DNA of 64,000 bases from Trileptium ribeirensis (GCA_030248225.1 JASANE010007133.1:1-64000), one strand, 5' to 3'; shown: positions 25,992-37,666, numbered from the stretch's first letter. Notes: generated from the sequence alone by a model not told the origin. Program-made: numbers and translations.

Positions 25992-26070
25992 GTTCCTATG
26001 GCTGAATGGTTAAGACTTAGAACTCTGCAGCGGACTTAAATTCTCCGTGCAGGTTCAACTCATGATACGG
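25992..26070 (+). pseudogene. tRNA-like block in right arm (degenerate)
   Basis: It reads TATGGCTGAATGGTTAAGAC (good box A match), a segment long enough for an anticodon arm and a type II variable arm, then GCAGGTTCAACTC (good box B match). The acceptor and anticodon stems do not close, so it is not a functional tRNA gene as it stands. Both boxes are better preserved than in the left-arm copy. It could be a tRNA pseudogene or the head of a tRNA-derived SINE. Confidence 0.5.
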
Positions 26071-28453
26071 GAAAGGCAACTATATGATACTGAAACTAAA
26101 GAAAGGAGAAACCTGGCATACATAGTACATAGCCTAACGGGCAAACCGAGTAAAATTCAAAGAAAAGCTAAACTCAGCGATCAACTCGCTCCAAAAGGAA
26201 AAAGGGGTTTTGCACTCGCCCGGTTTGGGGCCAAAACGGCCAAGGCGAGAAGGTAAGTTTTCTTTAGTTTTGGAAAGTCCTAAAATTTTGTTTGAAGGCG
26301 GGGACACAATGTGTTTCTCCCGCAACGGCGGTTTCTAATGATTGCTCAGGAGCATGTCTTAGTTCTAGTACTTCTGGACAAAGGTCTCGAGAGAAGACCA
26401 TTGCACATTGCAATAAAGACCACTGGTAAATTTAATTGTTTTGGTCGTGTTCTTATTTGGGTCCACAACTTGTGTATTACCGTAGCACGACGCGTCATCG
26501 CCCTGGGTCGAGGTCGGCTAATTTTTGTTCAGCTGGAGGCGTGACCCTCCAGCTCGTTTTTTGAATAAAGCTGGGTCTAGAGGGGCGTTTAAAGTTAGTC
26601 CGGTCAGTCGTCACGCAAAGAAACTCGTATTCCAATGAGATACGCACAGAAGCGATTCAAATGCCTTAGAGTTAAGATCAAACGACATAAATCGAGACGA
26701 TCCCTAGGCAGCAAACACCTTAAGCTCAAGTGATAACACCTAGAATTTGATATGTCTTTTGCAGTCCCAAATTTTCTTAACTCAGGAGCAAAATGAAATT
26801 TGAGGGTTTCCTAAAACCCGACGGAGGCTAGTCCTCCGTCCCTAATCTGCATTTCTGTCCAAGCCCAAACACGGCATGAGCATTGGACGTTCGACTAAGC
26901 TGTAAATTTGGAAAACCATCAGAACAAATCATCGAATAAATCCTTAAGTTGTGGTACGCACGTTCAAGAAATTTTACCGTGGTCGACTCAGGAAAATTCG
27001 TCGGTCCTAACTCAAAAAGAAGCAAGCCATGTAAAAAGCCTGGACGAGAAGCGTCCATTTTGTTGTGCCTTACCTAAGACCACGGGGAATCAGAAGGACT
27101 TCGGCTATTTGTCCTATGTGCTACAGCGATTCCGTGCAATCCCTAGAACGCCTAGAACAGAACTCGACGCAGGAAGGTTGATCACGCAATCTAAACAGCG
27201 CAGCCAGGAGAGGTGCCCGAGCATCACTGTCGAACTACCCTACAAGGATAAGGTTCTTGTTACTATTATCTAACTTTCCACTCGGCAAACGGTCTGTCAC
27301 TGTTACATGCTGGGAAACTAAACCCCATGCGCTCAACTCTCCTGACTTACAGTAGTTGATCCGGGACAGCTAATGCTAGTCCCCTTCCGCAAGACCAAAG
27401 TGGTCTACGCGGGTCCTTCGTCCGTCGAATCCAATCGCAAACGAAAAAAGGAAAGCACTGGAAAGCATTAAAACCGATAAGAAAACAATAGAGAAAATGC
27501 GTCGGAGCCGGTCAGTAGAGTCGACCGAACTCCGCGCTGCCGAAGTCAAACTGATTCCAAGATTCGACGCGTTGGTCGCAACCTCGAAATTTTCGCCTGT
27601 ATGTTACGATGGCGATTTTGTCGCCATCCAATCGTCGTCGGTCGGGCAACGCCCATTTTTCTTGAGTTTTAGTTCAGTGTCCAATTGGGGACACTTCCGG
27701 AAAATTGAATCTTGACGGCTACCGTAAACCGTCGATGTCCTTAGGGAGAGTCGGCTTCAATTAAGTTTGCCGACTTAGAGTTTGAATCTTCCGAGTACTC
27801 GGAAGTTGACCATCTGTGATTTTTGTCCAAATTCTCCCAAGAAAAGTAGAATCTAGAGTCCTTACTTCCCGTCCTCATCGCCGGATGTCCAGCGAAATTA
27901 GAGTCTCTACTCACAATGTTCGAATAATTTCCGGTCCCAACTTAACTTAAACTATTACAGCTACTTTCGGGACACGCAACTTCCTACTTCAGCCCAATTA
28001 GCGTGCCTATCCATCTGAATTTAGATTGTCCAACCCTCCCAACTCGTCCTAGCGCGGCGGCGATCGACTTGGTCTTTGTTGTCCTCGACTTGCCGCCATC
28101 CTAATTAAGCTAATTCGACTTAGCGATTGACCCTCATACGCGAGGACATTTAAAAACTTCGAAAGAAAAACGAGTTTGTTCGAGATTTCCATGTGACTGC
28201 CTGTGCTCAAACGGCTCGCCGGGGGGGAACCGGCGACGGAAAAACGTCCGCCTCGAGATCAGAGACGGGGCAGATCTTAACGCACTCCTAAGTTGTCAGG
28301 CGCCCTGCTCCAGGGCCCCTAGGGTGCGCGGGAGGGCCCTAAAGTCACCCCCCGTTCGTCCTATCCGTCCATACTCTGTCCGTCCGTAAAACTCTGGAAT
28401 TTTAGCGATTCTTGTCTGTTTTGTCCTCGTCCGTCCGCTGTTATGTCGTGTCC

Positions 28454-28486
28454 TTATATAGATATATAAATATATATATATATATT
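28454..28486. repeat. TA-rich microsatellite
   Basis: A run of alternating T and A with a few interruptions, inside the outer part of the right arm; the left arm has only a short TATATG run at the equivalent place (near 16420). Confidence 0.7.
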
Positions 28487-28934
28487 AATACTTACATGTC
28501 AACATAATATATATAAAAGTATATATGTCTACACACAAGGATACACATATACGAACACACACACATTACACACAGTAGACACAGCGGCGTCCTGAGCGAC
28601 AGAAAGGTCGCTCAGGATAAACACAAACTCACAACACACCAAACACAACAACGACAAAGCAACAAAGAAGAAAACCGACCAGAAACGTCGGTTAAAGAAA
28701 GAAAATGAGGACAAAAACGAAAGGACAGCGAGGACACGAGGCGGGTGTGGGAAGGGTAGCGGGACAAGGGTAACCCGGTGGGAATTTCGATGGGCTGGGG
28801 CCGAATTTGGTCTCAGGGCGGAAAACGGGGTTGATTGATACCAAACACGAGGGGGAAGGACGTAATAGCGGGCCGGAACCCACTTATGGGTTCTGATGTG
28901 TATTAACATGGGGGCGTTTAGCGGGCTCTCCTGC

Positions 28935-29230
28935 GTTAACGGGTAGGCGGAGCGACGCCCGCCGGGTATCGTTGGACTCAGCGTCCAACGACGATTTGAA
29001 CGAGGGGTGATACCGCCACCGGGGCGGTAGGAGTAAAAACGGTACTAAAACTGGTACGATTAGAGAGAGTCGAGGCTACGATGGGGGGCGCGTTTGTTGA
29101 TCGTACGGGTTAACGGAGCGGCGGAGCGAGACCCGCCGGGTATTTTTGGAGATGTCTCATCGAGACGAATCTAACGAGGGGCGATTCGCCCATTTTAGAG
29201 TAGAGTGAAAAATCTCGAATTGTCGGCGCC
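28935..29230. repeat. Diverged GC-rich direct duplication (~170 bp)
   Basis: Two copies begin GTTAACGGGTAGGCGGAGCG (28935) and GGTTAACGGAGCGGCGGAGC (29107). Both continue to CCCGCCGGGTAT, a short self-complementary segment (TCGTTGGAC/GTCCAACGA in copy one, GAGATGTCTCATCGAGAC in copy two) and AACGAGGGG. It abuts the outer end of the giant right arm and has no partner beyond the left arm. Confidence 0.6.
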
Positions 29231-30654
29231 CATCAACAGTTGACGACTGCTTTCTAGGCACTTCCTGTGGCTGTCGCGGGTCAGCGGGGATTCGGGCACA
29301 GGTACAAAGCATATGGTTGGATTCAACTAGTCACGGTGAACAAAACGAGGGGTCGCGTGCGCCGGTTCTGACGCGGGGTGTGGCGGCGGGAGTGTTAGAA
29401 AGTGGGGTTCGTATTAGTTGCATACTACAATAGGTCGCAGAAACAAGGCCGGTTGGTCTAAAAGTTGTCCACAGCATACACACATGAATAGATACATGTA
29501 TATATTTTATATATGATGTATCCTAACTGCATGGAAAGTGATGGTCCGGGTTCCCCGATGACAATCCTACCTAGCGTAAGTAGCGATTGTCTCTACGTGT
29601 TACAAGCGAAGTTGCGGCGTTGTCCGGAGGGCCTTTGGATATCTATTTGCAATTTCCAAAGCGTTTCACCAGCCTACTCTGGTTATTTTCCGTACCATGA
29701 TATCGCAGACGGTGACGGACCTTTGAACGAGCCCGGCATCCGTCATCCCTTATAGTTGCAAGTGCTACCAAAGTGTGATTTCCGTCTATTCTGGCTTGTT
29801 GTTTTCCATAACCATTACCTAGTATATTATTATAACCAAGTAAATTTAATATTTTACGAGTGTTGTTTATACTGCAAAATTTTTGCGCTGTATATACTTA
29901 TATTTGCAGCATATGTAGTAGTTGCTCATGGTTGAACTTATACAGTCCCGAAATCCTGCTCTATGAACAGACGTAAGCAAGAAGTTATATATCAGAGACG
30001 GCATCGAATACAAATTCCCAGATCAGGCCCTACTACAGGCTCTGAAGATACATATTCTTGTGCAGTATATACAAAATATGTGTTCGCCTTCCAGCATGTT
30101 CTGAGCTGCACTTATATTTGTAGCATGTATTACAGGAGCACTCTCATTGGTCACAGCTCTGAGCCCACCGAAATTCACGTTGGGATTGTGCAAAAATCCG
30201 GCAATATTTTAGGGCCACAGCTGAATTCAAATTTGACCCGACGACCAGTTAGGTCTGTGTCAACACCAGACTGCGTTTTCTAATACTTCAAATCGTAGCG
30301 CTGTGGAAGCACGAAAACCTGAATCTAGAGTACGACTATACTACAGCATGCCTACGATGCTATTTCTTGTATTTCGGTTTCGTTTCAGGTTGGCCATAAT
30401 AAATATGACATACTGTTTCGAACTTCTAAACTCGATTTAAATGGCACTAGCCCTTCCAGACACTACGCTATTAAACTGACTTGTTATTTCAACTGTTAAG
30501 AGCTCACACAAATACACAATGTCATTTATTAAGTTATTGATTATATACATAAATTACGTAAACGGCATTGCTTAGCACGTTGATTATATTAGTATGCACG
30601 TAGTAAAATCTGTAAAGTTCAGTCAAATCATTGTTGATAACCGTCAAAGCGCAT
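29231..30654. other. Intergenic sequence without a supported gene
   Basis: The GC-rich character ends near 29450, where AT-rich sequence takes over. ORFs at 29513-29755 and 29963-30283 (plus) have no motif or splice support. I see nothing else. Confidence 0.45.
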
Positions 30655-30815
30655 TAGCCCATGTCAACTCTAAGGGCCGGACGTCATAACGTTAAAAAAG
30701 AACAATTTCGAGCGGGGTGTTCGGGGGCGGCAGCCCCGACCTAGGATTAGTGGGACCTTAGCTTAGGCTACAAATAAGGCTTAGAATATCGAGAACAGCA
30801 TGGCATGCATTATAC
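30655..30815 (+). repeat. Dispersed GC-hairpin repeat family, copy 2
   Basis: Contains CGTTAAAAAAGAACA, a strong hairpin GGGGC-GGCA-GCCCC, CCTAGGATTA and AATATCGAGAACAGCATGGCATGC. Same block order as 12485-12650 and 59985-60136. Confidence 0.65.
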
Positions 30816-32402
30816 TTCGGCCCCTAAAGTTGACATGGACCAGCGAACTTATATAGTTAAAATCCTTCGCCTCCCAAAATTGGCAATAACTAACGCAAAT
30901 TTCATTACTTTACTCCGAAACACATCATTTATACGACACCGCATATATTTCAACAACCAGATTGTCCTGCACACCAAATAGTTCTAAATCATGTCGCCTT
31001 GACATTGCAGACTGAATTCATGGCACGTAAAATTTTTTAATTTACTTATAACCCTCAGTTTTAAATACCACGTTATTTATTTTGACGATGCTAACGGTAA
31101 AAAGTAACGTGCCTATATTATGACCGTTTCTAGTCTTAGGCTTGCTAAATATTGATCGTAAAACGTTGTGTATGGCCAGTCAGGGATGAATTTACTCAAT
31201 AGAACTAAATAGATGAAATAAAAGGTTAAGAAAACATACAATATTATTACAAAGTCATGCGTAGTGCCGGCTACGCCTCTCACATGGGGATCACAAATTC
31301 AGTGTCATACTTTTATAATGAGCGGAAACCGTTTAAAAACCTACAGGGCCGGAGGTTGCAAATAGGGATAGAAGCAGAACAGATAGGGGTCGCTCCGAAC
31401 CGTTGCGCCACCTTCATTTCCGAAGTCCAAATTTATTCACTAAGCCTAAATACAAAACAGGACGGACCAGGGCCTACAAGTATAGCACAGAGGGCGTGCA
31501 AAGCATATCACAAAGACTAAACCAGCATAATATCTAATGAAACCTTTTCGGTTACACTGAACAGAAAACAATGACTTCCCGCAATTGTCTAAAGGATGTC
31601 AAGTATTTCATAGAATATTCATCACACCGGCCATAAAATTAATTTACTCAAGAAACTTAGAATTTCATACATGCAGTTCAAATTTTTATATAGGGAAAAA
31701 TTTGCTAAACTGTTATTAGAAAAGCGAAATGTCGTTCTTATTTAGCACCTTTTAAAAAGATAGCCACGGTAAAAATGCCTTATTGGCATAAAATTTTAGT
31801 GGATACAATATTCAGCAGTTATTCACAGGATACATCTAGAAAATCAAAACTTTAATAACGTACGAGATTTGTGCTTGCAAAAACCTTCTTGCCCAATTTG
31901 TGAATTTATGGTTAGGTTGCGAGGAAGTTTGTGCTTAAATACATAAATGGCTATATAAAATATATGCCAAAAATGGCTATATTCTGACCAATCGTGAATT
32001 TTCAAATAATATATAAAGGAAGAACTTAAGTTCCGACAAGAACGCGGTCTCTTATAGCACTTCGTTCATGTTATATAATAAAAAAGTACCGATAGAAAGT
32101 TTTTACTTTATGAAAAAAAGCGAAAACTACCATGGAAATTACGATGTCTTTAGGAAAAAAACCAATCGCACTTGGTGTTCTGCTGGAATCTTTGGTCTAA
32201 GACAGGTTGATGAAATAATACAGCCACCACAAACTGGGAAACCAGAAAGGCGCTCATTCAAAAGTCGCTATATTGGTCTCGAACATGGAACATCGAACAA
32301 GGAGGTTTTTCTACCCTCGACGAGAAGCCATAAGTACATATACATATCCTCCAAAGGTTTCGAAAACAAGTTATCAATTTTGGTGTTTGAACAATATTGA
32401 GG
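30816..32402. other. AT-rich intergenic sequence
   Basis: Nothing recognisable. A 110-codon plus-strand ORF (32068-32400) runs tail-to-tail toward almondex. It has no known motif, and its 3' end lies where the almondex 3' UTR should be, so I do not call it a gene. Confidence 0.45.
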
Positions 32403-32408
32403 TTTAAT
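32403..32408 (-). promoter_or_regulatory. Putative poly(A) signal of almondex
   Basis: Minus-strand ATTAAA about 45 bases downstream of the almondex stop codon. It is the nearest poly(A)-signal variant in the right orientation. No transcript evidence. Confidence 0.4.
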
Positions 32409-32452
32409 TATTACTGACTGTAATCATGATTATACAAAAATTGAAATTTTTT

Positions 32453-32618
32453 TCACATATAAAGCGACCCATCAGCCGGGCCAATGTATCCAGTTCCGAT
32501 TAAAATTACGTCGACGAGAGTCCAAATCCCCAAGCCACCGAAACTAAACAGCTTCCCGAGTCCTTCTCGCCATAGGCCGAGATAAAATCGATCTGCACCA
32601 AAACCACCAAGCGTTATA
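32453..32618 (-). CDS. amx: TM2D3/almondex, terminal coding exon
   Basis: Encodes the last 54 residues plus a TGA stop of a TM2 domain-containing protein 3 orthologue. The segment holds LGGFGADRFYLG (first helix and loop of the TM2 domain), GLGKLFSFGGLGIWTL and a second hydrophobic helix, and ends in the family's GPADGSLY tail. In Drosophila, almondex is a membrane protein needed for Notch signalling. Two acceptors are possible on the minus strand. The one at TTTTAG|TATAACG (exon edge 32618) restores the family sequence STA..LSITLGG in frame with the exon at 36452-36717. The alternative at GTTGCAG would hit a stop in that phase. The ATG-initiated ORF reaching 32725 is read-through into the intron. 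Confidence 0.95.
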
Positions 32619-33954
32619 CTAAAATATGCAACTGCAACAGAGAAATGATAATTATTGCACAATACATTGCACAAAGCGATAACGATATGATTGATTTTTA
32701 CGCTCCGACCTAGTTTTAACGCCATTTTTTGAATTTTAAAATATGTAAACCTTTCCTTACTATTTGAATACAGGGTTTAAAACGGCACGTAACAGTCATG
32801 TCACCGGTTTTAGGTTATGTACTGTTACTTCATCCAAAAGTCTATAACATAACGGTATGTTTACATGAATCAGAATGTATTTTCAATTACATAACAATGA
32901 TAGCCACGGAACATTGCGCAAAAACAATTTTGGCTCTATAATGCTCCAATAATCTTAAGGTGACTCCCAACCACTTTAGTTTGTAATAACGAACATCGAA
33001 TCACAAACCATCGTCACGGAAAAAATGCTGAACTTCATGCTGTTTGTTGCTAACCGACAGTTGGCAAATGAAATTCATGTGCCAGAAATGGGAAATTATA
33101 CTTGTGCTCAAATTTTGTCAATTTTTGCTAAAATGCGGTTTCCTAATGCCAATCAAGTTTGAATGCAGATTATTCAGTGTTTGCTAATAAACGAAAAATT
33201 TTGCACAATAATGAAGTCATAGACAAATCGATCATATAGTTAAGCTCTTGGTGTTCACGAGCAAAACCCGCATAACTGAAATTTGACAAATTACAATATT
33301 CAATAATTTGGGTAATTTTGCACGAATTTCGCGAACACAGAATGGTTTTGTTGGACTTAGTCGATCATCCAACAGTAATAGGTATACAAGAGCACTAAGT
33401 GTCAACCGATGTACCACGCAGACGATGTCAAAGCAAGCCATAAGTGCTACATATGCAGGATATCGTTGGTAAGCAAAAAGAATTTGTGGCGCCTTACATT
33501 ATGTTTAATTTCGACCCAGTTTAGTATGAATTTGAGCAAGCGCCGATGGAAGGAAATATAGTAAAAAATAAAGCTGAGATATAAGGCAGGATACAGCATA
33601 GCTGGTGTACAGAGTTTTTGTGATAAATTAAAATGTGACAACTACTGCAAGATGTGTCCACAATAATGATTATAATATTTAATGTTAAGGTCATTTTGTA
33701 TTGCAAACTTAATCAGTGTATAGTTTATCCGACTTTAATAGAACGTGGTTTTCCGTTGTAAATTTCATTTTTTGACATTAATATGCGAAGAACACAAGTG
33801 GCTACGACATTCAATGTATCCATAATACATTATTCGGACATTCGTTTCAACTTGAGGCCCGGGTATGTGGACTGAAAACTGGAACAGATATCTTGCAGTA
33901 TCTTTCCGTAGTTTATCAAAAGCAATATATACTGCTAATAGCTCATAAGCAAGG

Positions 33955-34110
33955 AGAAACCGGAACCGGAACTGCAAATTTTTGATGAAACCGCAACCTG
34001 ATCTTATCAATAACGGAAAATAAAGGAAGCATTACTGATCCTTTTGATTGTTAGATACTGAATGATGGGTATATATGGTTATTAACCGGTTCATCACTTT
34101 GGTTTTATTG
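33955..34110. repeat. ACCGGAAC dispersed repeat, copy 1
   Basis: Reads ACCGGAACCGGAACTGC, then GAAACCGCAACCTGATCTTA, then ATAACGGAAAATAAAGGAAG and later TTAACCGGTTCA. The same order recurs at 34332-34540 and, in part, at 47288-47390. Confidence 0.6.
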
Positions 34111-34331
34111 CATTAAAAGTAAGTTGGGTACCCCGTTATAAGCGCAAAATATCACAATGATCGACTTGTTGACTAACATACAAATTTTAAGACCGGTGTT
34201 GGACATAGTATAAACTACTCTGTCACTGACGCTTGTTGCAAAGCAATAAAAATCATGTAATCCATCCAGTCGTCAGCCTGACATTTTGTTACTTGTAATC
34301 CATGTGGTTATAGCTATGAGTACAAAACAGT

Positions 34332-34540
34332 GACTAACCAGAAGAGAAATTACCTGTAACCGGGACTGTAATTTTACGCAGGAATCCGAACGGAACTGAA
34401 ACCGAAACCTGGTCTTATAAATAAGGTAAAGTAAAGGAATTAATGAGCATCTTGTTGGATGGGTGAGTAAAGATGGGGCTATATTATAACAATTAAAAAC
34501 CAGTAGAATATTTAACCGGTTAAACAAGTGAATTTCATTG
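34332..34540. repeat. ACCGGAAC dispersed repeat, copy 2
   Basis: Contains GGAACTGAAACCGAAACCTG, GTCTTATAAATAAGG, GTAAAGTAAAGGAATTA and TTTAACCGGTTAAAC. It is a diverged direct copy of 33955-34110 in the same intron. Confidence 0.6.
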
Positions 34541-35819
34541 TTTTAAAAAGACAATGGGTACGTCGTCATCCCTTTCATGTGCTGCACGGCGCTATAATAA
34601 ACTCTAAATCTAGGGATCACGATTGTGAAATAATGAAATTTTTTCGAGGACTACATCGGGAATATAGATTTGCTGCATAGCCTGGTATGATGAATGCAAT
34701 ATTGAGGAAAGCAGTTAACACGGGCAGTATTAACGTTCTATAACGCAAATATTTTTAAAATTAAAAATTTTTTTGAATGTTGTGATTTACAAAGACGTTG
34801 AATGTTTCCACTCTGCGTTAACTCCCGTTAAAGAAAGGTTAAGACGTCCAATTTCTGTATGTTCAGATGGAAAATCCTACTTGTTGTAACCGCAAATTTA
34901 TCAAGCAGCACCCAAAATTTGTCATGGTATGGGGCAAAATACCGTCAGTCTGTGAAAAATGAGGATCAAAATGTGTATTAAGTTGTTGCGTGTACAGTGG
35001 AATTAACTGAAAGGCATATTTGTTTGTTTAAAAAAATTGACATTTTTACGACACTTTCTCAAGCTCTCACTTATATAGTAGGCCCACCCTTTTTTGCAAG
35101 AGATACTAATCAGGAAACGTTGGACATTGGCATAGCTAATAAATTCTGGACTAAGCAGTACTTCCAAAATTATAAATACGTTAGCTTTTGCTTGAAATAG
35201 TGTTATCTTTCGGTGCGTTATAATTTGTTTAGTAGACGTATAGAAAAGACTGTTGAGAAATTACAGAGCTAAGCAAAGGTACCAATGAGACCACAAAGAT
35301 ACAGAATATTTCGTTCTCGTGTTATACAAATAGCACAGTTAAGGCTTTATTTGTTAGAAATTCAGACTGGGAATAATTTTATTACAACTTTCGGCATAGA
35401 GACATCCAAAAGATGTGAAACCGCTACTTCGATCCCGGCAAAAATTAGCCGAAATCGGAGACCGAATTGTAACGGATGTGGATTTTGGTTACTCCCTGAC
35501 TTGCTGTATATTTATATTTCAGAGATTATGACACTATTTCTATATTTTGGTCGTTATTCACTGCCAGTTACTCAAAATTCAGCGCATCGGCTCTGAATTA
35601 ATATTTAATGTACACAATACTGTGATGTCACAGAATAATTATTTGTGCTCCCCAAATTGAGGGTTGTGAAACTCCTGGCTGTTTTTAGTACTCCCAGGCT
35701 TCACGTTCCATGTTATAAAAATTTTTCGGTTTATCACTGGACAAATTTGGATTTTTGAACGATCAATGAAACTCGAGCTAGTATTCTGTGCTCGACCTTT
35801 ATATTAATGTCCGCCAATT

Positions 35820-36170
35820 TTGTTTTCTTCTCTACCACCCGGTAAAAATACACCCAGTTTACACAAAACACATGGCAAACATTTTACCAAGATTAACTAT
35901 GAAGCGTTATTGTGTGCTTACACCAGTTACGTGAGGCCTATTCTTGAGTATGCATGTTCCGTGTGGTCACCTGTGTTTCTCACTGAAATCGATACCTACT
36001 ATTGAGAAAGTGCAACGATACTACTCACGCAGAATTTTTACAAAATTAAGTAAGCCATTGCCTCAGTTTCGGGCTCGCTATGACGGCCTTAACGCCAGAG
36101 CAACCCTCGTTACGCTGTACTCTCGACTACTGGCGTAAATTCTTAATAAAATTTGTTGTTGCTGTTGAAG
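35820..36170 (+). pseudogene. LINE reverse transcriptase C-terminal fragment
   Basis: The plus strand encodes AYTSYVRPILEYACSVWSP followed, after a frameshift near 35995-36003, by EKVQRYYSRRIFTKL. This YxxxVRPxLEYxxxVWxP...EKVQRR pattern is the hallmark just C-terminal of the catalytic core in Jockey/CR1-type non-LTR retrotransposons. Upstream RT motifs are missing (5' truncation). The fragment ends in AATAAAATTTGTTGTTGCTGTTG, a LINE-like 3' simple-repeat tail. It lies antisense in the almondex intron and is dead. Confidence 0.9.
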
Positions 36171-36451
36171 GTAATTGGATTATGTAAAAAATAGCTTAAA
36201 AATCGTTTTAACCCCAATCAGAGACGTCAGTGCAAAATTTATGTGGCGATTTATTAAAAGTTTCAGCATTTCAATCAAAAATACTTTTTTGAGTTTTAGA
36301 TTTAAATACCCTTCCACGGAACCGGGAAACATCTCAATTAATCAGCTATTTCCGGATGACGGATGACATTTTTAATTGTCACAAAGAGGCCAACATAGAC
36401 GAAAAGTTAACCCAAACGCCGAACCAAGTAAATTAAGTATTCAGCACTAAC

Positions 36452-36717
36452 CTCAGAATAAACGCAGTCGACCATTTATAGCCATTAGTCCAATTACAGG
36501 AAACACGTTTTATAAAAGCGCGATTTCCGTTGCAAGCAAGGTCAGGGCGAGCCCAACATTTAGTTGTGACCAGGCGGTTGCTGGGATGCGTTGACGTCGG
36601 CGTTGGACTTGGCTCAACTACAGAGCAATTTGTGATCGGTTCACAAAGAACGTCATCAGGCGCCGGGAGCTGCCAGCAGTAGCGGCACGTTGTTGTTAGT
36701 GTGAAATTCCGGTTGCC
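36452..36717 (-). CDS. amx: TM2D3/almondex, middle coding exon
   Basis: Minus-strand exon of 266 nt, entered in phase 0 (acceptor CTATAG|GGC) and left after two bases of a codon (CTGAG|GTTAGT). It encodes the cysteine-rich ectodomain: NFTLTTTCRYCWQLPAPDD with the family's C-x2-CWQLP motif, several more cysteines, GNRAFIKRVSCNWTNGYKWS and the start of the first TM2 helix. N-glycosylation sequons NFT and NWT are present, as in relatives. The CNWT-GYKWST string is diagnostic for TM2D3 among the three TM2D proteins. No frameshift or stop lies inside. I found the exon by matching the family sequence and then checking splice phase on both sides. Confidence 0.94.
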
Positions 36718-36788
36718 CTATAGCATTTATAGTTAACATAAACAATTTCAGGTAGCAGCGTAAAACCTCAACTGAATAATATATATAT

Positions 36789-36995
36789 ATTGCTTTTCAG
36801 AAAGGCCGATGAAAAGATTTTTCCATGCCAAATTATGTATATTGCTATGCAGAAAGGCCGATGAAAAGATTTTTCCATGCCAAATTATGTATATTGCTAT
36901 GCAGAAGGGCCGATGAAAAGTTTTTTCATGCTAAATTATATGTATATAGCTTTTCAGAAAGGCCGATGAAACAATTTTGTCATGCCAAATAAATA
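36789..36995. repeat. 52-bp tandem repeat, four copies
   Basis: The word CAGAAAGGCCGATGAAA recurs at 36798, 36850, 36902 and 36955, followed each time by a TTTTTCCATGCCAAATTAT-like half. Copies two and three are nearly identical to copy one; the fourth is more diverged. Confidence 0.92.
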
Positions 36996-37190
36996 CGCTG
37001 CAGCACGAAAGTCAAAAATGGAGATGCTCCTGCACGATAATGAATGTCCTAAATCAGTTTCATATTGTATAGAGTTTGAGCTTGAACTCATACATGTAAA
37101 AAAAAGTGTTAATGAAATGCAAAACGTTATTTCCGCTTCAATTTTGGTAGAATTTATAAAACATTATTGGTAGTTATGTAATTTCAAATA

Positions 37191-37325
37191 CAGTCACGCT
37201 CAGAAATAAAAGTAAATTTTTCGTGAACCGTTCGCGAATAATAATTAACAGCTGCTCAACTGCTATTTATGAACTGCTCCCGAATGATTTTTTTGCGAAA
37301 TTTGCGTTATTTCTGAGTGCGACTG
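37191..37325. mobile_element. 135-bp MITE, TA-flanked, CAGTCAC termini
   Basis: Starts CAGTCACGCTCAGAAATAA and ends TTATTTCTGAGTGCGACTG, an inverted repeat of about 19 bp with two mismatches, flanked on both sides by TA. A TA target site and CAG ends point to Tc1/mariner mobilisation. There is no coding capacity. Confidence 0.8.
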
Positions 37326-37347
37326 TAGTACGCAAAAATGTTTACTA

Positions 37348-37550
37348 CAGTACTCGCCAAAAATGACCGTCGCATTTCGAGCGAGTCTCGAGCGAGTGGC
37401 TTCTCGCGATTTCGCAACTATTTAAATTAATAGAAAATTCTACTTTTAGAACAAATTTATTTCGAGCGAGTCGCGAGCGAGTCTCGATCGAGTCGCGAGC
37501 GAGTGTCGAGCGAGTCGCGAGCGAGCGACAGTCATTTTTGGCGGGTACTG
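37348..37550. mobile_element. 203-bp MITE, TA-flanked, with internal GAGCGAGTCGC repeats
   Basis: Starts CAGTACTCGCCAAAAATGAC and ends GTCATTTTTGGCGGGTACTG, flanked by TA. The interior is two blocks of the short repeat TCGAGCGAGTCGCGAGCGAG around an AT-rich centre. The ends are typical of Tc1/mariner-mobilised MITEs. A partial terminus (ATTCGCCAGAAATGACTG) lies at 38033-38055. Confidence 0.82.
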
Positions 37551-37666
37551 TAATTATTATTCCACTCTAAGATTACTGCTGAGAGTTCTCGTACCTGTAA
37601 TAAGTTTCAATATGGAATTTTAAAAATGATAGTGAATGCGGTAGATACCATTATGGTGGGAACGCT

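Larger units (their letters stand above)
24205..28945 (-). repeat. Right arm of the giant inverted repeat
   Basis: Reverse complement of 16010-20965 in consistent order. It keeps the internal hairpins of the left arm (for example ACGGAGG-CTAGT-CCTCCGT at 26820) and adds its own, such as AGCTGGAGG/CCTCCAGCT at 26531-26555 and CACCAACGT/ACGTTGGTG at 25968-25992. Short ORFs are scattered over both strands but none is matched by an open frame of the same sequence in the other arm. Confidence 0.88.
32619..36451 (-). other. almondex intron, 3.8 kb, repeat-rich
   Basis: GTTAGT donor at 36446-36451 and AG acceptor at 32619-32620 on the minus strand. It contains two copies of an ACCGGAAC-type dispersed repeat (33955-34110, 34332-34540) and an antisense LINE fragment (35820-36170). 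ORFs in the remainder are short and unremarkable. Confidence 0.8.

Noticed and set aside
16010..28945. LTR retrotransposon with the arms as LTRs
   Set aside because: The arms are inverted, not direct, and no gag/pol frame lies between them.
32068..32400. 110-codon plus-strand ORF next to almondex
   Set aside because: No motif; overlaps the expected almondex 3' UTR on the opposite strand; composition is typical of random AT-rich ORFs.
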